A stretch of 64,000 nt of DNA from Caballeronia insecticola. GTDB taxonomy: Bacteria; Pseudomonadota; Gammaproteobacteria; Burkholderiales; Burkholderiaceae. Under the pieces are notes generated by a model that made no database searches, had not been told where the DNA came from, and worked only from the letters and a program-made list of their open reading frames with translations. The DNA is taken from positions 744,001 through 808,000 of the forward strand of contig NC_021288.1 of NCBI RefSeq assembly GCF_000402035.1, written 5' to 3'. Positions 9,003 to 16,740 of the stretch are shown here, piece by piece (within the stretch, counting starts at the first letter, position 1; each line of letters begins with the position of its first letter). The translations under genes were made by a program, and so were the position numbers.

Positions 9003-9731
9003 ATGCAAGCGAAACGGCTCAGGATCGGCATTCTCACGCCCTCTTCCAACACGGCGCTCGAACCGCTCACGTCGGCCATGCTGAGCGCGCTGTCGAATGT
9101 CAGCGCGCATTTCGCGCGCTTCACGGTGACGAAGATCAGCCTCACGCAACAGGCGCTCGGCCAGTTCGATGTCGCCCGCATTCTGGACGCCGCGCGGCAA
9201 CTGGCCGATGCGCGCGTGGACGTGATCGGCTGGAGCGGCACGTCGGCGGGCTGGCTCGGCTTCGACCGCGACGAAGCGCTATGCCGTCATTTGACGGAGG
9301 CGACCGGCATTCCCGCGACCACATCGGTACTCGCATTGAACGAGATACTCGCGACGACCGGCGTACGGCGTCTGGGCCTCGTGTCGCCGTATATCGACGC
9401 GGTGCAGGAGCGCATCATCCGCAACTACGAGGCACGCGGCATCGAATGCGTGGCGGAGCGGCATCTGGGCTTGCGCGAAAATTTCAGCTTCGCCGATGTG
9501 CCCGACACACTGCTCGCGCAGATGATGCACGAGACGGCGTTCGCCCGCCCCGATGCGGTCACCACGTTCTGCACGAATCTGCACGCCGCCCATCTCGCGC
9601 GCTCGTTCGAAGCGTCCACGGGCATTCCAGCGTATGACACGGTGACGACCGTCGTATGGAAGGCGTTGCGGATGCTCGGCGTGGATACGTCGATGCTTGG
9701 CGCTTGGGGAAGGATATTTTCGCTGCGATGA
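9003..9731 (+). CDS. Asp/Glu racemase superfamily protein, arylmalonate-decarboxylase-like
   Basis: A 242-residue protein with the two-domain Asp/Glu racemase fold (ILTPSSNTALEP near the N-terminus, a maleate isomerase/AMDase hallmark). Racemases and maleate isomerases have a Cys in each half. Here the first site reads SGTSAG (Gly79-Thr80-Ser81) and only the second Cys is present (Cys190 in TFCTNL). That single-Cys, GTS arrangement is the one known in arylmalonate decarboxylase, a cofactor-free enzyme. It is the last gene of the operon, 12 bases after the deaminase-like gene. Decarboxylation of a malonate-like intermediate is inference. Confidence 0.8.
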   Translation: MQAKRLRIGILTPSSNTALEPLTSAMLSALSNVSAHFARFTVTKISLTQQALGQFDVARILDAARQLADARVDVIGWSGTSAGWLGFDRDEALCRHLTEATGIPATTSVLALNEILATTGVRRLGLVSPYIDAVQERIIRNYEARGIECVAERHLGLRENFSFADVPDTLLAQMMHETAFARPDAVTTFCTNLHAAHLARSFEASTGIPAYDTVTTVVWKALRMLGVDTSMLGAWGRIFSLR

Positions 9732-9753
9732 AACGTATGGGTTTATCGACTCG

Positions 9754-10662
9754 CTACGAAGCGCGCCGCTTGCCCTCGAACAACTCCCGCTCCTTGGCCA
9801 GCGCTTCCCCGACCAGATCGAAGAAAGCGCGCACCCTCGCGGTCTTGCGCAAGTCGGCGTGCGTGACGATCCACAGTTCGCCTTCGAGCTCCGCGACCGG
9901 CTTGCTGCCGACGCGCGTCACGTCGCGATCGCCGTCGCCAAGATAACAAGGCAGCAGCGCGATGCCGATTCCCGCACGCGCCGCGATCAACTGATTCACG
10001 AGGCTGTTGCTCCGATACACCACCGACGAAGACTGCACCGACCGCGCGAGCCATTCCGCCGCGCCGATGCCCGACGCCGCTTCGTCCCAACCGATCAGCG
10101 CGTGTCCATCGAGTTTGCCGCCGCGCACGCCGCCATGTTCCGCGAGATACGAAGGCGCGGCATACAGGCCCCACGCGACGCCTGCGAGCTTGCGTCCCCA
10201 CAGGTCGCCTTCTTTCGGACGAACCGGACGCAGCGCGATATCGGCTTCGCGCCGCGACAGATTGAGCACGCGGTTATCGATCGACAATTCGACGACGATG
10301 CCCGGATGCGCCCGCCGAAACGCGGCGAGATGCGTGGTGAGCCGGCTATAGGCCAGCGTCTCCGACGAGGTGACGCGCAATCGCCCGCTCAGCCGATGAT
10401 CGCCGCCGACGACATCGCGGCCGAGCGCAAGAAACTCGTCTTCCATTCGCTCGGCGCCCGCGGCGATGCGTGCGCCCGCCTCGGTTGCCTGATAGACACC
10501 GCCCGGCAACCGCTCGAACAGGCGCACGCCGAGTTGCGCCTCCAGCGCCTTGAGACGGCGAAAGGCAGTCGAATGATCGATCGCGAGCGCCTCGGACGCA
10601 GCCGCGAGACCGCCCGCGCGATACACCGCGAGCACGAGGCGAAGTTCGTTCCAGTCTTTCAT
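9754..10662 (-). CDS. LysR-type transcriptional regulator
   Basis: A 302-residue regulator with an N-terminal winged helix (LRLVLAVYRAGGLAAASEAL then AFRRLKALEAQLGVRLFERL) and a periplasmic-binding-like effector domain. It belongs to the LysR branch with LPGGVYQATEAG after the helix-turn-helix. It is divergent from the glutathione transferase/SugE pair and separated from it by 116 bases holding a perfect 14-base inverted repeat, so it probably controls both itself and that pair. It converges on the upstream operon with a 22-base gap. Confidence 0.92.
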   Translation of the reverse strand: MKDWNELRLVLAVYRAGGLAAASEALAIDHSTAFRRLKALEAQLGVRLFERLPGGVYQATEAGARIAAGAERMEDEFLALGRDVVGGDHRLSGRLRVTSSETLAYSRLTTHLAAFRRAHPGIVVELSIDNRVLNLSRREADIALRPVRPKEGDLWGRKLAGVAWGLYAAPSYLAEHGGVRGGKLDGHALIGWDEAASGIGAAEWLARSVQSSSVVYRSNSLVNQLIAARAGIGIALLPCYLGDGDRDVTRVGSKPVAELEGELWIVTHADLRKTARVRAFFDLVGEALAKERELFEGKRRAS

Positions 10663-10683
10663 GCGTGAAGACTAGATCGGCGC

Positions 10684-10737
10684 TTGCGTTTCTGCAAACT
10701 CGGTTTTCCTCTTGACAATGGACTTGCAGAAACGCAA
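10684..10737. promoter_or_regulatory. Paired TTGC-N6-GCAA inverted repeat, likely LysR operator
   Basis: TTGCGTTTCTGCAA (10684-10697) and TTGCAGAAACGCAA (10724-10737) are perfect reverse complements, 26 bases apart. Each arm is itself a TTGC-N6-GCAA half-palindrome that fits the LysR T-N11-A rule. A TTGACA hexamer (10712-10717) lies between them, so regulator binding would straddle a promoter. The element lies between the divergent LysR and glutathione transferase genes. Operator function is inference from symmetry and position. Confidence 0.75.
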
Positions 10738-10778
10738 TCGCTAATCTGAGCGCGTCAACACGTCGAACGGAGGTTCGC

Positions 10779-11483
10779 ATGACGCTCAATTCGCTCACGC
10801 TCGTCAGTCATCCGCTGTGCCCTTATGTGCAGCGGGCCGCCATCGTGCTCGCCGAAAAGGGCGCGAACTTCGAACGGCGCTACATCGACCTGGCGGACAA
10901 ACCGGCATGGTTCGATGCGATTTCGCCGCTCGGCAAGGTCCCGCTTTTGATCATCGGTCGCGCCCCGAACCATGCGTACGACGACGCCGTGCTCTTCGAA
11001 AGCGCGGTGATTTGCGAGTATCTCGACGAAACGCAGCCCGGCCGGCGGATGCATCCCGCCGATCCGCTTGAACGCGCGCGGCATCGCGGCTGGATCGAGT
11101 TCGGCTCGTCGCTTCTGAATGAAATCTGGAAGCTGGAAACGGCCACGGACGCAGCAACGCATCACGCGCAACGAAAGACCATCGCGGAGCGGTTCAAGGT
11201 TGTCGAGCGCGCGTTGGAAACGGGGCCGTGGTTCGCGGGCCGCGCGTTCAGCATGGTCGATGCGGTGTTCGCGCCGGTCTTCCGCTACTTCGACGTGTTC
11301 GACGAAATCACCGATCTGCAAGTCTTCGACGACACGCCGAAGGTCCGCGCATGGCGACGCGCGCTCGCGCAAAGGCCGAGCGTCATCGATGCCGTTTCCG
11401 CCGACTATCCCCAACAGCTGCGCGCCTTCTTGAGCGTGCATAACGCCTGGCTGCTTCGCGAAGGCGCGGAGACGCGCGCGTGA
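10779..11483 (+). CDS. Glutathione S-transferase family protein
   Basis: A 234-residue cytosolic protein with an N-terminal thioredoxin-fold domain (HPLCPYVQRAAIVLAEKG, then KVPLLI and ESAVICEYLDE for glutathione binding) and an all-helical C-terminal domain. A Cys at the CPY position places it near the omega-like or lambda-like classes, which favour thioltransfer and dehydroascorbate-type chemistry over simple conjugation. AACGGAGG precedes the ATG. It overlaps the exporter gene by GTGA, and a LysR gene is divergent, suggesting an inducible detoxification pair. Confidence 0.9.
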   Translation: MTLNSLTLVSHPLCPYVQRAAIVLAEKGANFERRYIDLADKPAWFDAISPLGKVPLLIIGRAPNHAYDDAVLFESAVICEYLDETQPGRRMHPADPLERARHRGWIEFGSSLLNEIWKLETATDAATHHAQRKTIAERFKVVERALETGPWFAGRAFSMVDAVFAPVFRYFDVFDEITDLQVFDDTPKVRAWRRALAQRPSVIDAVSADYPQQLRAFLSVHNAWLLREGAETRA

Positions 11484-11809
11484 GTCAGAGCGTCGCGTGG
11501 TTGCTACTGATTGTGTCGGGATTGCTCGATGTCGCGTGGGCGGTGTCGATGAAGTTCACGCACGGCTACACGCGTCCGGGATGGACCGTGCTCTCGCTGC
11601 TTCTGCTCGCGGCGTTCGTCTTTCTGCTCGGAAAAGTGCTGGCCGTGTTGCCGGTTGGAAGCGCGTATGCGGTATGGACAGGCATCGGCGCATTGGGGAC
11701 CGTGCTGCTCGGCGTCGCGCTGTTCGGCGAGCCGTTGAGCGGCTGGCGCGTAATCGGTGCCGGACTGATCGTCGCGGGCATCGTCGCGCTCAAACAAGCG
11801 CCTGCGTAA
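11480..11809 (+). CDS. sugE: SMR-family small multidrug/guanidinium exporter, SugE (Gdx) type
   Basis: A 109-residue inner-membrane protein with four hydrophobic helices. It carries the SugE/Gdx motifs WAVSMKFTHGYTRPGW and LPVGSAYAVWTGIGALG. The essential membrane Glu of helix 1 (Glu13 in E. coli SugE) is Asp17 here (SGLLDVAWAV), a conservative change at the proton/substrate site. Gdx proteins export guanidinium as antiparallel dimers coupled to proton entry. The GTG start overlaps the glutathione transferase stop (GTGA). No guanidine riboswitch was recognised upstream of the pair. Confidence 0.85.
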   Translation: MSQSVAWLLLIVSGLLDVAWAVSMKFTHGYTRPGWTVLSLLLLAAFVFLLGKVLAVLPVGSAYAVWTGIGALGTVLLGVALFGEPLSGWRVIGAGLIVAGIVALKQAPA

Positions 11810-11846
11810 AAAGGCGTCGTGCCAAAAGCCAAAATGACACGACGCC
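11808..11846 (-). terminator. Intrinsic terminator for the DUF1328 gene
   Basis: GGCGTCGTG (11813-11821) pairs perfectly with CACGACGCC (11838-11846) around a 16-base loop. The A-run at 11808-11812 becomes a U-run for minus-strand transcripts leaving the DUF1328 gene. The plus side has no T-run, so it serves mainly the minus strand. Confidence 0.7.
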
Positions 11847-11860
11847 CTACAACCCAACCG

Positions 11861-12022
11861 TCACCGTCGCATGAGGCCCATGACGAGCGTGACGAGGAAG
11901 ATCACGAGGAAGATAAAGAACAATATCTTCGCGATGCTGGCGGCGCCCGCCGCGATGCCGCCGAAACCGAGCGCCGCGGCGATCAGCGCGATGACAAAAA
12001 AGACCAGCGCGTAATAGAGCAT
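11861..12022 (-). CDS. DUF1328 (UPF0391/YtjA-type) small membrane protein
   Basis: A 53-residue protein starting [20 protein letters not shown] and ending in GLMRR, with two hydrophobic helices joined by GGIAAGAAS. This is the whole DUF1328 pattern, a small inner-membrane protein common in proteobacteria, often linked to envelope or general stress; its biochemical role is unknown. A good ribosome binding site (CAGGAG) precedes the ATG at 12022, and an intrinsic terminator follows the stop. Confidence 0.9.
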   Translation of the reverse strand: MLYYALVFFVIALIAAALGFGGIAAGAASIAKILFFIFLVIFLVTLVMGLMRR

Positions 12023-12552
12023 GACGTTATCTCCTGAGGAATAAAAGGTTCATGCGGACCCTTGCGCACGGACCGTGCCCGTACAGAAGCAAGCAGTATT
12101 CCTTACCGGATGGAGCAGACAGTTTTGCCGTGATATCCTTGCCTCGCCCCTGTGTACGCCATCGAACCTGCATCGAACTGCGAGCGCGCGTCACCCCGTT
12201 TCGTGAACGGCCGTTAAAAATTACGCGCCGTGTGCCGTTAATAAAAACAAGGACGTTAAAACAACACGGCGATCCACACGGCGCGGGCTGACTTCCGTTC
12301 GCGCACCGTTCCGCGTGAATGAATGGTCATGCAATACGGGCACCATTCCAGCGGAGCTATTCCCGAAAAAGGGCCATGCTCGCATGGTTGACGATCTGCG
12401 GTTCAAGGTCGATCGCTTCGCCATTCAGAGCGTCACATCGCGCACGGCAAGCATCCCGCCACCGACAGCCAGAATCCGGCACGCCCGGATTGCCTCTTGT
12501 CCCGAGACAGATTTGAGTGCGGCGCCGTTGCGGCCCCATTAGGAAAGAATTG
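12023..12552. other. Intergenic region before the FtsH paralogue
   Basis: This 530-base gap lies between the divergent DUF1328 and FtsH-like genes. I see no convincing gene: short frames here lack family features. It must hold both promoters. An AT-rich patch (about 12215-12265, with GTTAATAAAAAC) breaks the GC-rich trend and is the likeliest promoter area. TAGGAAAG just before 12553 serves as the FtsH-like ribosome binding site. Confidence 0.4.
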
Positions 12553-14469
12553 ATGAAACCGGCAAGAACTTCGCTTCGGTCGCGCGTCGGCCGCTATCTC
12601 GCGTACGGTGCGATCGCGGTGGCGCTCGTTGCAACCGTGGGCTTTTTGCACTGGCGCCATGAGCATCGTGCCGCGCAATCCGAACCGGCGGCGCTCACAG
12701 GCCTGGCCAGTCAGATGCGTGTCGATGCATCCGCGTGGGCGCATCACGAAAAGGACGCCTCGGAAATGCTGCGCGACATCCGCGAGCACAACGTTGCGGC
12801 GATCGGCGTGAGCCGCGATGCGATTCTCGTCTCGACGCTCGGCGGCGAAAAATATTACGTGGCCGATCACAACGGCGCGTTCTCGAATTCCCTCTTGCTC
12901 GGCGATCTGAAGCCGGGCAGCAATTCGCCTTATCAACTGGTCTGGCTGCCCGACGCCGACGTGCGCACCGGCACCGCACGCTTAGGCGAAATGTTCGACC
13001 GTTCGCGCGACATTCTGAGCCTCTTGCTGCCCGTGCTGATGATCGGCGGCCTGCTCTGGTTCATGCGCCGCGAGATGAAGGGCGGCGCACAGCTTCTCGC
13101 CAAATCGCCCACGCTGCGTTTCGACGATGTGATCGGCGCAGGCGAAGCCAAAGCCGCCCTCGCCGATGTCCGCGCATGGCTCACCGAGCCCGCGCAATTT
13201 ACCGGCATGGGCGTGCGCGCGCCGTGCGGCATTCTGATGACGGGCGGCCCGGGCGTCGGCAAGACGCGTCTCGCGCAGGCGCTCGCGGGCGAATGCGGCG
13301 CGAACTTCATCGCGATCACGGGCAGTTATTTCAGCGCGAAGTATTACGGCGTCGGTATCCAGAAGGTCAAGCATCTGTTCGAGCTCGCGCGCAAGAACGC
13401 GCCGACCGTGATCTTTATCGACGAAGCGGACGGCCTCGGCAAACGCACCGATACCGGCGGCGGCCCGGTCGAAGCGGAGAGCAACCGCATCATCAACCAG
13501 CTGCTCGCGGAAATGGACGGCTTCTCGTCGAACGAAGGCGTGATCATCGTCGCGGCGACCAATCATCCGGACAATCTCGACGAGGCGCTGCGCCGTCCCG
13601 GCCGCTTCGACCGCACGGTGCAAGTGCGTCTGCCGAGCCTCGACGACCGCGCGGAAATCCTGCGCTTCTACGCGGCAAATCTGAAGACGAAACACGACAA
13701 CATCGATTTCGATCAGCTCGCGCGTCTGACCACGGGCCTGTCGCCGGCGACGTTGGCGATGATCGTCAATCAGGCGGGACTCGTCGCGCGCAAGGCGGGC
13801 GAGCAGGAAGTCGGCGCGAAGCATTTTCTCGAAGCGATCAAGATTGCCCGCATCGGCGACATCAACGGCGCCGAGCGCGCGCTGTCGGACGACGAACGCA
13901 CGCGCATCGCGGTGCATGAAGCGGGACACGGGCTCGTCGCGGCGCTGCTCGGCACGGGCGTGCTCGAAGAAGTCACGATCCTGCCGCGCGGCGGCGCGCT
14001 GGGCGTCGCGCTCATCACCAAGATGCAGGACAAGCATCTGTATCGCGAGACGGAGTTGCGCAACGAAATTCAGGTGCTGCTTGGCGGACGCAATGCCGAA
14101 CTGCTGATGTTCGACGAAGCATCGAGCGGCGCGGCGCACGATCTGCAGGAAGCATCGCGCATCGGGCTCGACATGGTGTCGAAGCACGGCTTCAATTCGG
14201 ACGGCAACCTGTTCAGCCTCGCCGCCCTGCCGCAGCAGTACGCCGGTCTGCAACTGAAGAATTCGATCGAGCATGCAAACGCGCTGCTCAGCGATCTGAG
14301 CGACGCATGCTATGCGCTGTTGCAGGCAAACGAGCCGGTGCTGCGCGCGATTGCCGAACAGTTGCTGGAAGCGGAGACGGTGCCGGGCGAGACCGTGTAC
14401 CGGCTCATCAGGGAACACGCGGCCGCCGTCGCGCAAACGCAGGCCATCACCGAGGTGATGGCTGCCTGA
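12553..14469 (+). CDS. FtsH-family membrane AAA+ zinc protease, divergent paralogue
   Basis: A 638-residue membrane-anchored ATP-dependent protease. Transmembrane helix 1 is at about 14-33, a short periplasmic domain follows, helix 2 is at about 154-171, the AAA+ domain carries Walker A GGPGVGKT (231-238) and Walker B VIFIDEADGLG (286-296), the second region of homology reads ATNHPDNLDEALRRPGRFDR, and the protease has HEAGH (455-459). The standard FtsH Walker A GPPGTGKT and pore motif FVG are altered (GGPGVGKT; YYG at about 265-267). Length matches FtsH, but the sequence differs enough that this is probably a second, specialised copy. It stands alone, not beside ftsJ or folP as the housekeeping gene usually does. 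Confidence 0.9.
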   Translation: MKPARTSLRSRVGRYLAYGAIAVALVATVGFLHWRHEHRAAQSEPAALTGLASQMRVDASAWAHHEKDASEMLRDIREHNVAAIGVSRDAILVSTLGGEKYYVADHNGAFSNSLLLGDLKPGSNSPYQLVWLPDADVRTGTARLGEMFDRSRDILSLLLPVLMIGGLLWFMRREMKGGAQLLAKSPTLRFDDVIGAGEAKAALADVRAWLTEPAQFTGMGVRAPCGILMTGGPGVGKTRLAQALAGECGANFIAITGSYFSAKYYGVGIQKVKHLFELARKNAPTVIFIDEADGLGKRTDTGGGPVEAESNRIINQLLAEMDGFSSNEGVIIVAATNHPDNLDEALRRPGRFDRTVQVRLPSLDDRAEILRFYAANLKTKHDNIDFDQLARLTTGLSPATLAMIVNQAGLVARKAGEQEVGAKHFLEAIKIARIGDINGAERALSDDERTRIAVHEAGHGLVAALLGTGVLEEVTILPRGGALGVALITKMQDKHLYRETELRNEIQVLLGGRNAELLMFDEASSGAAHDLQEASRIGLDMVSKHGFNSDGNLFSLAALPQQYAGLQLKNSIEHANALLSDLSDACYALLQANEPVLRAIAEQLLEAETVPGETVYRLIREHAAAVAQTQAITEVMAA

Positions 14470-14517
14470 GCGGTTTAGACCCGCGCTGCATTGCGTTCGA
14501 CGTGTGGCGCGACGTCC

Positions 14518-16092
14518 TTAAGCCGGACTTGCCTGCATCACGCGGTTGCGGCCGCGCGCTTTCGCGTCGTAGAGCGCTTCGTCGGCGGCGCGGATGAGCG
14601 CGCTCACTTCCACGTCGCCTTCAGGCCGCCAGCTCGCCAGGCCAATGCTCGCCGTCACGCGGCCGTATTCGCTGCCCGCATGCTCGATCGACAGATCGCT
14701 GATAGCCACGCGAATTTTCTCCGCGATGCACGCGGCGCCCTCGGCGGGCGTATCGGGCAGCACGACCACGAATTCCTCGCCGCCATAACGCGCGGCGGTA
14801 TCGGCGGGCCGCCGGATGTTGTCGCCGATGCAGCGCGCCACGGCCGCGAGCGCATCGTCGCCGGCCTGATGCCCGTAGGCGTCGTTGAACGCCTTGAAGC
14901 GGTCGATATCGACGAACAGCAGCGAAAAAAGACCGCGCGTGCGTCGCGCGCGCCGCCATTCCTGATCGAGAATCTCGCCGAGCGTGCGGCGATTATGCAG
15001 CCCGGTCAGGCCGTCGGTGCGGGCGAGCAGCTTCAGTTCCGATTCCGCGCGGATACGCCGCCGGAATTGCGCGGCCAGCACGAACGACAGCACGACGAAG
15101 CCTGCGGCGAGCACGCCCATCGACGAGCCGATAATGATCGCGCGACGCCGCCACGCCGCGTAGATATCGCCCTCCGCCTCGGCCACCATGATGATGAGCG
15201 GCAGCGTCGGAAAGTTGCGGTAGTAGTAGAGGCGGCGCGTGCCGTCGATCGACGAGGTTTCGCTGAAGCTGCCCTCCGCGGCCATGCGAAAGCGCCGGAA
15301 GGTGTCGGCCTGGCTGATGTCGCGGCCGATCACATGCGAGTCGAACGGCTGCCGCATGATCATCACGCCGTCCTGGCTGATCAGCGACACCGCGCCATGT
15401 TTCCCGAGCGAAAGCCCCGCGAAAAGATTGCGAAAGTATTCGAGGTTCACGGCGATCATCGCGACGCCCGCGAACGAGCCGTCGGCATTCGAGAGGCGCC
15501 GGCTGAGCGCGATGCTGGGCGAGCCGCCGCGCAGCCGCGACGTATACGGATTGCTGATGTAAAGCCCGGTGTCGGGATGTTCGCGCTGAACCGAGAAGTA
15601 GCGCCGGTCCGCGAAGTTGCCCGGCCGTGGCGTCAGACTGCCGGAGTCGATGACGATGTCGCCCTTTGCATTGAGCACAAGCAGCGAGCCGAGATCGCGG
15701 GCGGACGCGGCGCGATCGAAGAGCACATCGTTGCGCAGTTGCGGCGAAAGCGCCTGCACGTCGGGCCGTTGCATGCCTTCGACGACAGCCTGAAGCGATA
15801 GCTCGTACAGTTCGAAATTGCGCTCGATATCGCGTTCGGCGAGCAGCGCGAGATTGCGTGAGGTGTCGCGCGCCCGGTCGAGCGCATCGACACGAGCCTG
15901 ATACAGCACCAGCGCGCACAGTCCGACCATCACGAGCGCGATCAGCGTCCCGCACAGCACGATGACATGCGGCGCCGATAATTTCAGCCGATGCGGCGCC
16001 TGCTCGTTCAGGCTCGATACATGGAAATGGTCGGTTGCCACTATGTAGGAAATCCCCGTATGCTGGCGCGCGAGTCCCGCTTCGCTCCGCAC
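14518..16092 (-). CDS. Diguanylate cyclase with periplasmic dCACHE sensor
   Basis: Up to 524 residues. A transmembrane helix (about 41-63), a periplasmic double-CACHE ligand domain (with DRRYFSV and GVAMIAVNLEYF segments), a second helix (about 312-335) and a C-terminal GGDEF domain follow in order. The catalytic loop is GGEEF (437-441). An RxxD inhibitory site (RPAD, 428-431) is present, so product inhibition by c-di-GMP is expected. It makes c-di-GMP in response to an unknown external small molecule. The start is uncertain: GTG at 16092 opens the frame, and another GTG 17 codons inside has a GGGGAT upstream. It converges on the FtsH-like gene. Confidence 0.9.
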   Translation of the reverse strand: MRSEAGLARQHTGISYIVATDHFHVSSLNEQAPHRLKLSAPHVIVLCGTLIALVMVGLCALVLYQARVDALDRARDTSRNLALLAERDIERNFELYELSLQAVVEGMQRPDVQALSPQLRNDVLFDRAASARDLGSLLVLNAKGDIVIDSGSLTPRPGNFADRRYFSVQREHPDTGLYISNPYTSRLRGGSPSIALSRRLSNADGSFAGVAMIAVNLEYFRNLFAGLSLGKHGAVSLISQDGVMIMRQPFDSHVIGRDISQADTFRRFRMAAEGSFSETSSIDGTRRLYYYRNFPTLPLIIMVAEAEGDIYAAWRRRAIIIGSSMGVLAAGFVVLSFVLAAQFRRRIRAESELKLLARTDGLTGLHNRRTLGEILDQEWRRARRTRGLFSLLFVDIDRFKAFNDAYGHQAGDDALAAVARCIGDNIRRPADTAARYGGEEFVVVLPDTPAEGAACIAEKIRVAISDLSIEHAGSEYGRVTASIGLASWRPEGDVEVSALIRAADEALYDAKARGRNRVMQASPA

Positions 16093-16221
16093 GGTACCAG
16101 GTTGGCGAGCCTGGCTATTCTCTCCTATTTGTCTGATTCAAGTGTGAAGAGTGACGAGTGGTCACGCCTGGTGACGGGTGGCGGGGTGGTGGGCTTAAGT
16201 CAAGCGGGAGGGCTGCGTCTT

Positions 16222-16545
16222 CTACGCCCGCTTACGGCTCAGACAATCGTCGATGACGATTTTCGCCGTCGCCACGGCGGCGATGGCTTCGGTCAGATCC
16301 GCGAAGCCGTCCGCGGGAAAGCGCCGGTCGATGTCGGGCAGACGCGTGAGCCCACAGGCTTCCGATCCCTGCGGATCTTCGATGCACAGCGCATACAGCC
16401 CCAGGCTATTGGCGCTTACGCGCAGCAAAAAGCCGCGATGCGATTCCCGATATTCGATCGACGACGGTCCGGTGACGGGCTGCGCGATGGCGGCGTCGGC
16501 GAAAGCGGCGCCGCTTCGCCGCCGCAACAATGAACTAAGACGCAT
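16222..16545 (-). CDS. Small hypothetical protein, 107 residues
   Basis: The ATG at 16545 opens a 107-residue frame with protein-like composition: a basic N-terminus (MRLSSLLRRRSG), then a mixed segment (YRESHRGFLLRVSANSLGLY) and a C-terminal helix rich in Ala and Ile. No signal peptide or membrane helix is visible, and I do not recognise the family. It is upstream of and in the same direction as the diguanylate cyclase gene with a 129-base gap, so co-transcription is possible. Confidence 0.55.
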   Translation of the reverse strand: MRLSSLLRRRSGAAFADAAIAQPVTGPSSIEYRESHRGFLLRVSANSLGLYALCIEDPQGSEACGLTRLPDIDRRFPADGFADLTEAIAAVATAKIVIDDCLSRKRA

Positions 16546-16740
16546 AGTCTGCTGATTTCCGGTGGGCGACGCCTGTGCGTCCCGGCCGCCATGATCGCCG
16601 CCACGCGAGCGCGCCGCCGGACACGGTGTCCGCGAATCCTTCCCGAATCGTCCGGTGCGCGCGACGGGCGATGCGCGTCGCGACATTCAAGCCGCGCGCC
16701 GAAAGCGCCGTAAACCCGGCAAACACCCTGCGTTTTTCTC

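Noticed and set aside
10712..10717. TTGACA as a sigma-70 -35 box for the glutathione transferase gene
   Set aside because: No good -10 at 16-18 bases; the nearest TAATCT is 24 bases away. Kept only as a remark within the operator entry.
12535..12542. CCCCATTA as a sigma-32 -10 box for the FtsH-like gene
   Set aside because: No CTTGAA-type -35 at the right distance, and it is too close to the start codon to leave a leader.
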